DNA from: Talpa occidentalis
Lineage: Eukaryota; Chordata; Mammalia; Eulipotyphla; Talpidae
DNA: 64,000 bases
Assembly (NCBI RefSeq): GCF_014898055.3
Contig: NW_023604295.1
Span: forward strand, 93,387,591 to 93,451,590
Direction: 5' to 3'
The first letter of the stretch is position 1; each line of letters starts with the position of its first letter. Both the position numbers and the translations under genes were made by a program. Positions 56,192 through 64,000 of this stretch are shown here, piece after piece. The notes under the pieces were generated by a model. The model searched no databases and was not told where the DNA came from. It was given only the letters and a program-made list of their open reading frames with translations.

Positions 56192-57472
56192 AAAAAGTTT
56201 GTTCTTCAAAAAAATAAATAGACAAACCTCTAACTGGTTCTTAAAAAAATGAACAAATCTCTAGCTATGCTCATAAAGGAAAAAAGGGAGAAAACTCAAA
56301 TAAACAGTACATAAATGAAAGAGAAGAAATTACAATGGACACTGTAGAAATCCAGAGCATAATTAGAGATTACCATGAACATTTATATGCAAACAAGTTC
56401 AACAATCTAGATGAGATGGAAAAATTCTTAAAATTATACAATCGCCCAAAAGCTGAACAAAGAAGAAATGGAAAACTTAAACCAATAAGAAGCAATGAAA
56501 TTCAAACAGTAATCAAAGTCTTGCCAAAAAACAAAAGCCCCAGATGGTTTCACAAACGAGTTCCATCAAATGTTCAAAGATGAACTAATGCCTATTCTAC
56601 AAAATCTCTTTGAAAAAATCAGGAAAGAAGGAACACTACCAAATATATTTTACAAGGCCAACATTACACTAATACCAAAATCAAACAAGGACAACACAAA
56701 AAAGAGAACCACAGACCAATCTCCCTAATGAACCCAGATGCAAAAATCCTTGATAAAACCTTAGCAAATTGATAAAGTGATACTTCAAAAGGATGATACA
56801 CCACAACCAAGTGGGATTTATCCCAAGGACACAAGGATGGTTCAATATTTGAAGATCAATTAATGTAATTCACCAGACCAACAAAAAGAAAGATAAAAAC
56901 CATTTGATCATATCAATAGATAAAGCATTTGATAAAGTTCAATATCCATTTATGACGAATGCTTTCCAAAAATTCATTAGAATAGACATATCTAATCATA
57001 ATAAAAGTCATATATGACAAACTCACAGATAATATCATTCTTAATGGTGAAAAATTAAAGGCCTCCCCATTATGAACTAAAACAAGACAAGGATGTCCAC
57101 TCTCATCACTGTTTTTCAATATAGTACTGTAAGTCCTACTTAGAGCAATTAGACAAGAGAAAGATGCACAAGGAATCCAAGTAGAGAAAGAAGAAGTAAA
57201 ATTAATTATTTGAAGATGAACAGCATGATAGTAGAGCAAAAACAGACACACAGACCAAGGAAATTGAATTCAAAGCCCAGAAATAAAATCACACACATAT
57301 GGTCAACTAATCTACAACAAAGGAACAAAGAATATACATTGCAACAAGAATAGCCTGTTCAGTAAATGGTGTTGGGGAAACTGGACTGCAATTCAATGTG
57401 CAATGAATTTAAACTACTATCTAATACCATACACAAAAATCAACTCAAATGGCTACAAGACCTGACACCATG

Positions 57473-57626
57473 AGACCTCTCCTGTCTCGCCCTTTGTGCC
57501 CCTCAGCAATGTGTTTCGGTCTTCTGCCTGTTCTGTTCCCCACTCTGTCTCTGGTGATTCCTCTCACCCCCATACCTCTGGCCTGTACCCCAGTTCTTGT
57601 ATTCATAAATAAATTGTTTTAAAAAA
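57473..57626 (+). mobile_element. 5'-truncated tRNA-derived SINE (type B) at an L1 deletion junction
   Basis: Only the 3' ~150 bp is present (agacctctcctgtctcgccc, tgtttcggtcttctgcctg, cttgtattcataaataaatt). L1 on the left stops in mid-ORF2 and L1 on the right resumes several hundred bases further along the element. No duplication flanks it. Confidence 0.9.
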
Positions 57627-58070
57627 GATATGGAAACAACCCAAATGCCCCAAAAGAGATGAGTGGATCAAGAAGATGTAGCACATATACACAATAGAAT
57701 AGTACTCAGTGATCAGAAAAGACAAAATCATGCCATTTGCAGCAACATGGATGGAGCTGGAAGGGATAATGCTAAACAAAATAAGTCAGAAATAAAAAGA
57801 TAAATATAAGATGGTTTCACTTACATATGGAATATAGAGAAATGGTACAAAAGGTCAAGAAAAAGACAAAATGTACGAGCTGACCTTGGATCTGAGGAAT
57901 ACGGCAGGGAGGAGGAGAGCAAAGGGACAACACAGGGGCAGGAAGAGCACAGAGACCATGATGATGGTTCATGGTGGTGGGAGAATTACCAAGACTACAC
58001 CTGAGGGAAGAAACTAATTACTGTACAAAAATGAACAATGATGTAAGAAAATTAAACAATAAACTATCCC
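57627..58070 (+). mobile_element. L1 3' end following the truncated SINE
   Basis: 'tggaaacaacccaaatgccc', 'tcatgccatttgcagcaaca', 'agatggtttcacttacatat', then a 3' UTR ('ccatgatgatggttcatgg', 'gtacaaaaatgaacaatgat') of the same type as at 30,805-31,680. Confidence 0.92.
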
Positions 58071-58074
58071 TTTC

Positions 58075-61000
58075 TGACTTGTAATTTTACTTGAGTAAAA
58101 CTTTTTGCAATTAGGTATATATTGGAAAATTTTTGAAATCTCAATTATATTTTAAATATACTAATTAAGCTTAGCTTTCAATAACATTTTATAAATGAGG
58201 CAATTGATTGTCAAGTACAAATGAAATCAGCAATAAATAGAATTTCAATATCTATAGTATCATTTTTACATTTTATATTTTTATTAGATTTGACATCAGG
58301 ATCACTCTAAGGTCACTGACAGAGTTTGGAGATTTTTCTTTTTTTTTTTTAATTATCAGGAATATTTTATCTTATGTGGTTCTTTAGGTTATTAAGTCTT
58401 CCCTGTAATATTAATTTGCATTAGTGCCAATAATAAGAAGTGATTTCAAACCCTATTTCAAGGCTTTAAATACCATCAATCTATCCTGATATTTTGCTCT
58501 CCTTTAGTTATGTTAACTTTAAAAAAATTATCTAACATAGGTTTTAAATTGCTTGCATAAAGCTTCCATAGAATTAATGAATAGTTTTTAATTGCTTCCA
58601 TTTCTTAAATTATATTTTCATTGTGTGTTCTCAAATTTTCCTATCAAACTTATCAAAAGTTATATTTTCATAATTATTTTCAAATCACCATATTCTGACT
58701 TTAGACATCTTTTTGACAGTTTTCTCTTGAACTTCAACCTTTATATTTGATACTTTTTCTACTTTTCTTAAATTAACTTTGGCTACAACTTCCTGAGTTG
58801 AGCATATTTCATTAATTTTCATAAAAAGTGTTCCTAAGGCTCTAAAATCTCTATAGTTTCCTTTGACCACCTCTTACAGGTCAATCTTCCTTTACTGTCA
58901 TTTTTTTTTTAACTAGAGAACCATGTTAATGGGACAAATACTTGTTAGCAGAGTTAGATGTTAGCTGTGCACACGTGTATACATGTGTGTATGCATGCTT
59001 CTTTGTTACTCACTTTCAAAAGATAATTTACATGGTTTAGGCTTTTGGTTTAATTTTTATTGATTGACATTTTTAACCTATTCAAACTATTGTGAAAATT
59101 ACTCAAGTACTTAAAAATAAAAGTGTGAGTTAGAGGCAAGTGTTTCTCACCACCACTGGATGCAAACAATGGATAGAGGGCAAAAAAACAAAACTTCATT
59201 CCCATGGCTGTGTCTGAAAAATTAAGATGACTTCATGAGAAATCAAATTGCATAGTTATTTAAAAACCAGAAATAAATATTAGCATATTTAAAGCATTTT
59301 AAATATATCACTGTCCTTATTCTATCTTCCACCCTCTCCAAACAGATATGAATACAATTGTACTTTTCAATATTTTTGTAGGTATTATTTTCTCTTTGGA
59401 TGTGAAAACCCATGTAATCGTATGTATTATCATATCTCCTAGGCCTGGTAGCATTGAAGACATTAGGAAAGTGAATACTTTTGACATAGGTGTATACTCA
59501 CAGGTAGTATACTCATCTTGACAGCAAGTGTAAATTAGAGGGGAAATACTTTAAAGAAAACAAAGAAATTACCTCCATTTCCTCAGTTCTCACCTGCCTG
59601 AAGGGAAAATACTCTCAGAGTTTTCTCTCCAAGGAATGTGAGGGAAACTTTCAGTTATTACAGTCACATCACATTTTTTTCCAAGTTTGTAAGGATCAGA
59701 CACCTCAGCTATTCTGTGTTGCATGGAAAAGCTTCGTGTGCTCTAGGAAGAAGGAAGGCTCAGAGGTGAGGCCCAAGACTGTGGCTCTCCACCCCTTCAC
59801 ATCCCAGCTTTCTTGCGGTACTGGTGAGACAAGGCTGAGAGTCTCTGCTATCACTGCACCTCCGTTCACCTTCCCAGGAGTGTCTAGTGCCTCAGTTCAT
59901 CCAAACCAGAAATGCCTTTTGTCAAAGTGAGTTTACCTTCCTCCACTTTTACCATTGTGTCTATTATCCTGACCTCAAAGAAAAGCTACCCCAACATGTC
60001 ACAGAGATTTTGTATATGAAGTTAGCTTTTTTTTTTTTTTGTCTTTCTTATTCCCCCCCTAGAACTCAGCAGGACCACTGGCAAAGCATCACATACACCT
60101 CTTGCGTTACAGACATCTAGTAGCAAAAACATGGCCATGTACTGAACTAAAGCCATGTACCTATTCTTTCTCCCCACAGATTGAAGATTCCCTAATTTAA
60201 CCTCTCAAGTCTTCATGCTAAGAGATACATAATGTCCACTCCATACTTTGCTAGTGGCACCCAACTATTTCTGAATCCAAGAGGAGATGTAGCTCGTATA
60301 AATCAAGGCCCTTCCTGTAAAATGTAGTCTATATTTAATCTTCTGGGAAATTAGCAAAGAAAATATGCAATAAGTAATAATCCTATTTGATAAGTATTCA
60401 GTGGAGATTTACATAGAACAGGGACCTGATGGTGCATAGAGCAGTGATTCATTTGTGAGGCTGGCTGATATCATAAACCAAGAGAGGCGAGTAGAAGTTT
60501 ATGGGCAGTAGCAGTTCCCTCCAAGTAAATTATGGCTGTGTTTTCATTCTGGGACATTTACTACTTTCTCCCATAAATACAATTAATGTGCTGAATTTAT
60601 TTTCAAAGCACAAAGCAGAGTTATAACTTATCTTAAAATTTTTCAGTAGAGAAGCATATAAAACAACTTCAAAGGAAATTCTTTGGGACTGGCTTATTGA
60701 AGAATTTAACCAACATCTTCATTTTATTTTTGGAGACCGTGGCACACTTAAGCAGAATTTCCTTTCAGGATGTGGCACGCTTTCAAAAGCAATAGTGAGA
60801 AACTGAATGCTCAGTTACTGTGTTCCCTTTACTTTATCATTCCTGTCTTGCAAAAAAAAAAAAAATCTGAATTTTATTTAAGCATGTGCTTTTATTTTTT
60901 TAACAAAGGAGCTTGTCATCATGAATAAACCACTCTAATAATTAGCCATAAACCACAGAAAGTTACTTAAATTAGTTTTTAATTACCTAAAAATGTACAT

Positions 61001-61830
61001 TTAAAAGGAAACAGTTTACCCAAAGCACAAGGTCATTTTCCAAATTATTTTAAAACCTTAGCTATCAACCAAACATCTATTTTGTGCTGACTTTAATTTT
61101 CATTGTCTTTTTCAAAAAAAAAAAGAAAATTATGATTTACTTTGATTTGAAAATTTAAAAACACAGTGGACATGATTTCTTAGATTCAATCTCCCTCTCA
61201 CAACATATTCTCTTTCCTTTGTTTTTCACACAATCTCAGTATTTATTCTACAGCGTCCCATCAACAGTGAGAAAAATAATGCAGGTGGGGAATGGGTCCA
61301 TCAGGCAGGCAATGGAGCATGCAAACAGGCCACAGACCAAGTACTTAAGCATCCAGAGAAAACCACATGGCTGTAAATTACTGTCATTACTTTCTGAAAG
61401 TTCCCTGGATTGTGCAGGATTGCCCATGCAATCATAATTACAAAGCAAGCTGTAGTAATCATTAAACAAACACTGCAACTTCTTCAGGACTAAGCAAAAT
61501 GCTTGTTTTTCTCTCTGACCCACTGGGAAGCAATAACTCACACTTGGTCCTTACAAGTCAGAGAGAGCTACATTCTCTATGGACCATTATCCTTCTTACC
61601 AACATTGACATTTTGTGTGCTTATATTTCCCTGAAGTGTTGAATGAAGCAAATAATCGAGATAACTTTTTTAGGACAATTTAGCAAAATTACTTCAGAAA
61701 GTCAGCAAGAAATCCACAAATTTCAGTTACCACAGGATGAAGTCTGACACACCACTCACAGGTGATGTTTTGCTTTCTTGGTTATGGAGAAAAAGTTGTA
61801 TTTGGAAACTAGCACTCATGAATGCCATGG
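58075..61830. other. Long unclassified AT-rich stretch
   Basis: I see no repeat family, splice-bounded exon or coding signal over ~3.7 kb. A 33-nt alternating purine-pyrimidine tract lies at 58,966-58,998. Frames at 59,736-60,120 and 61,219-61,541 have no recognisable domain. This is the longest stretch free of young repeats in the window. Confidence 0.5.
58966..58998. other. 33-nt strictly alternating purine-pyrimidine tract
   Basis: Every base from 58,966 to 58,998 alternates purine and pyrimidine (mixed TG, CA, CG, TA and GC steps), a composition prone to Z-DNA. Confidence 0.85.
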
Positions 61831-61834
61831 AAGC

Positions 61835-62040
61835 TTTCTTCATCTATTAACTCCTTTTACTATTCACAGCAACCCTATCAATAAAACAGCATAATTGTCT
61901 GCATTTTATAGAGGAGGTAACTAAGGCTCAAAGTAATGCAAATATTTACCATTTTTTATCACTGGTATATGACAGAACCATGATTAAACACTATGATCAG
62001 CTGTTTTTGAAAGTAATGCTACTTCTGCTGCCCAGTGCAG
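61835..62040 (-). repeat. MIR SINE, antisense
   Basis: 'ctattcacagcaaccctatc', 'ctgcattttatagaggaggta', 'actaaggctcaaagtaatgc' and 'gtatatgacagaaccatgatt' are the antisense MIR blocks in order. Confidence 0.78.
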
Positions 62041-62091
62041 GGTAGAAAAACTAAGAGAGATTTTCCAAAGTAAATTAAATGCCACTCAAGA

Positions 62092-62132
62092 TTTATATAT
62101 ACACATATATGTATATATATACATATATATAT
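62092..62132. repeat. (TA/CA)n tract with a perfect 24-bp palindrome
   Basis: An AT dinucleotide-type tract contains a self-complementary 24-bp block at 62,105-62,128. Confidence 0.92.
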
Positions 62133-62274
62133 TTCACTTTAAAGATGAGGCAGTTTACACAGAGCCAATAAAACTATGATCATTATCACAATCAAAGGCC
62201 AATTAAACTAGCCAGAACCAGGAAGAATACAGGTACAGAAATTTACCACAAGCAAAATTTAACTCTGCAATGAC

Positions 62275-62400
62275 ATTTACATATTTTTATTGAGTTCCAG
62301 TTTGCAAAGCACTCTTTTAGGAACTGGCGAGACAAAGATGAATATGGCATGGCCCTGTACTCTTTGAGCTTAGAAGAAGTAAAGAAGATAATTCAAATTC
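62275..62400 (-). repeat. L2 3' end-like remnant, antisense
   Basis: 'ttattgagttccagtttgca', 'cactcttttaggaactggcg' and 'gagacaaagatgaatatggc' follow the antisense L2 3' end. Confidence 0.55.
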
Positions 62401-63105
62401 AAAAAAACCAAGGTGTGGAAAACTTCAGTTGGTGGTGTGTTTTCATTTTCTCAAGAAAAATGAACTCCTCCCCTAACCTTGACCCCCATTTGTGTTCCTC
62501 AAGAGGAGAGCAAGCAGCAGTATGCCCTTGTGAAAATTTCACATTGTGAGAGGTGATAACAAGTCCATCTCTAAAGGTGGAACTAATGCATTGTGAAGGA
62601 GGAGAAAGAAAAGAAAACCTCATGATGAAATACACATCCACAAATGTCATATTGGATGCAGACGTGCCTTAAGACCAAAATGGCCCTTAGAGTCAAATTT
62701 TTATTACATTCCTTACAAGCTCAGGAAGCAATTCCAGCTTTGTGTGGTGGATATACACTAGAAAATATATGCTTCAAATCCCAGTTTGAGAAATAACTTT
62801 AGATTTTCCTGAAATATAAATGCAGCTACTTCGGTCCCTGCAAAAGCTCTTACTCTATGACAATATGACTCTGGATGCCTAACTAGCCTTCCCATCACTC
62901 CCCAAATGCTGGAACTCTGCAGTTCCTGGAGAAATTTGCATGGTGCTCTATCTGTGTACATGCCCTCGTAAGTGCCCTCCTACTCCCTTTTTTTCCCACT
63001 TCAGTATTTAAAAATGTAGCACAGTCATCTCCAGATTGAGTATAACTTTTATAATTTCTTGAAGAGGCTATGTTATTTCACTCATGATTTTACTGAAAAA
63101 CACAT
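62401..63105. other. Unclassified spacer
   Basis: No family recognised; short frames at 62,349-62,961 have no domain. Confidence 0.45.
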
Positions 63106-63109
63106 TTAT

Positions 63110-63345
63110 AAACACTCAGTATTCACCAGTACATAAGAATGACAGCATCTTCCCTCCTAGAGTTTATAATACAAATACCTGGGGATGATAAATTCAGATG
63201 CTATGAGAAAAATAATAGACTTTGAATACAAGCTATAACTGAGAACTAATAACTCAGGAGGATACAGTAGAGGTTAAGGGATAGTGGTAGCAGGCTTTGT
63301 CTAGAGCTCCACCCAAGAAATGACAATTGAGCTGAGCTCTGAACT
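63110..63345 (-). repeat. L2 3' end, antisense
   Basis: 'aacactcagtattcaccagt', 'ttccctcctagagtttataa', 'gagaactaataactcagga' and 'gacaattgagctgagctctg' match antisense L2 3' landmarks in order. Confidence 0.55.
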
Positions 63346-63414
63346 ACAGAAGTTCTTCCAAAAAAATGAGTGTCCAGGCAATACTAAATACACATTCCAG
63401 TGCCTTATCATGGT

Positions 63415-63545
63415 GTCTTCCAAACAGTTTTCTAATTGTCTCTGAATTTTTTGAGAATAAGGTCCATGCCTTATTCATCTTTTGATAACTGGCTTGTAAC
63501 TCAGTGATATTACCTTGCAAAAAGACATTCAGTAAATGCTTGCTA
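63415..63545 (+). repeat. L2-like 3' end, sense
   Basis: 'gagaataaggtccatgcctta', 'ttcatcttttgataactgg' and 'gacattcagtaaatgcttgc' correspond to the 'gggcagggactgtgtcttatt ... ctcaataaatgtttg' end common to L2-derived copies. Confidence 0.5.
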
Positions 63546-63785
63546 AAAGAAAAAACAAAAAAATACTCCTATCTTAAGGAAAATTTTACATGAATCTTTA
63601 CAACATTGTATAGTTAATAGACAAACAGTTCTTAACTCTACAAATGCGAGTGTGATGTCTTAGCAGAGCACAGATGGAATGGCATTGGACACACCAAGCT
63701 ACACATGCTCATTCTACACCTTTTCAGTTGGGTCTGCATTGGAGTTGTTGTGTATTGGAGGTTAAAAAATATTCTGGGACAGGCA

Positions 63786-64000
63786 GTTGGACAGCTATGA
63801 AGCTGTCCGCAGCCTCTGCCACGCCAGTTTCATCTGGCGAGCGAGGGTCCCACATGGCACAGCAGACCTATCCTGTTGTGTCCACTCTCCCCTCAGCAGT
63901 GTATTTCATCAGTCTGCCTATTCTGCTCCCCACTCTGTCTCTGGTGAATCCTCTCACCCTCCCTCGTATCTGCCCTGTACTCCAGTTCTTGTATAAATAA
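63786..64000 (+). mobile_element. tRNA-derived SINE, type C, cut by the window end
   Basis: The body gaagctgtccgcagcctctg, ccacatggcacagcagacc, cagcagtgtatttcatcagt and gtctctggtgaatcctctca is clear, and the tail begins tgtataaataa at 64,000. The first ~20 bp of the head, including the A box, is degenerate or missing. The right flank lies outside the window. Confidence 0.93.

Larger units (their letters stand above)
54895..57472 (+). mobile_element. L1 from endonuclease to reverse transcriptase, interrupted by two SINEs
   Basis: It opens in the ORF2 endonuclease domain ('gcaccaaaatatattagaca', translated motif VGDFNTPFS). It continues through 'ggctacaagacctgacacca'-type sequence at 57,450-57,470, passing the reverse-transcriptase landmarks 'ccagatggtttcacaaacga', 'gtgggatttatcccaagg' and 'gacaaggatgtccactctc'. 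Multiple frameshifts and stops. A 33-bp tandem duplication lies at 55,142-55,207. SINEs at 55,493-55,750 and 55,934-56,191 split it. Confidence 0.9.

Noticed and set aside
61219..61541. Overlapping frames on both strands (72 and 97 codons)
   Set aside because: No recognised motif; probably chance frames in unclassified DNA.

Overview
The window reads as mammalian nuclear DNA from an intergenic or intronic region. It is AT-rich, has no convincing host protein-coding exon, and is packed with interspersed repeats of several ages. The oldest layer is MIR, L2, a MER20 hAT element and MLT1/MaLR-like LTRs, which places it in a placental mammal. Above that lie old and middle-aged L1 fragments. The youngest layer is about 30 copies of one tRNA-derived SINE. 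Its head carries Pol III A and B boxes and its tail carries AATAAA repeats followed by TCTT(T). I do not match this SINE to the carnivore, equid, ruminant or Rhinolophus SINEs I can recall. A laurasiatherian lineage is my inference; I cannot name the species.

Layout. 1-2.9 kb: largely unrecognised sequence with L2 and MIR remnants. 2.9-4.8 kb: SINE, a young L1 3' end with an open ORF2 C-terminus, SINE. 5-7.3 kb: MIR and an old MaLR-like LTR. 7.3-11.6 kb: two opposed L1 3' ends, then an unclassified segment with internally repeated units. 12-16 kb: SINEs, MIR, and a probable ERV-type LTR with a TATAAATA box near 13.44 kb. 16-23 kb: mostly unrecognised, with a 5'-truncated SINE, an MLT1-like LTR and an L2. 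23.3-26.5 kb: one L1 interrupted by two SINEs and a ~345-bp AAGG microsatellite. 26.5-29.5 kb: MIRs and a MER20 split by a SINE. 29.6-30.55 kb: a three-level nest (SINE containing an inverted/direct L1 containing a SINE). 30.8-38.9 kb: L1 3' ends and SINEs. 40.8-45.4 kb: a young SINE, antisense L1s, a SINE-in-SINE nest, an L2 reverse-transcriptase remnant, and a head-to-tail SINE pair inside a MIR. 47-58 kb: almost continuous L1 sequence, antisense to ~52.9 kb and then sense, punctured by an MLT1 LTR and six SINEs. 58-64 kb: mostly unrecognised, with MIR and L2 remnants and a final SINE cut by the window edge.

The L1s are the presumed source of the enzymes that mobilised the SINEs, since most SINEs have A-rich tails and 10-18 bp target-site duplications. 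Nesting gives a relative order. SINEs with a TATGCATAAATAAA tail (type B) host SINEs with a TATAAATAAATAAA tail (types A and C), never the reverse here. I found no operon, CRISPR array, tRNA or rRNA gene, and no undescribed biological system. The noteworthy content is insertion mechanics: nesting, twin-priming inversions, repeated use of one target site, truncated SINE forms and microsatellite birth inside an L1.
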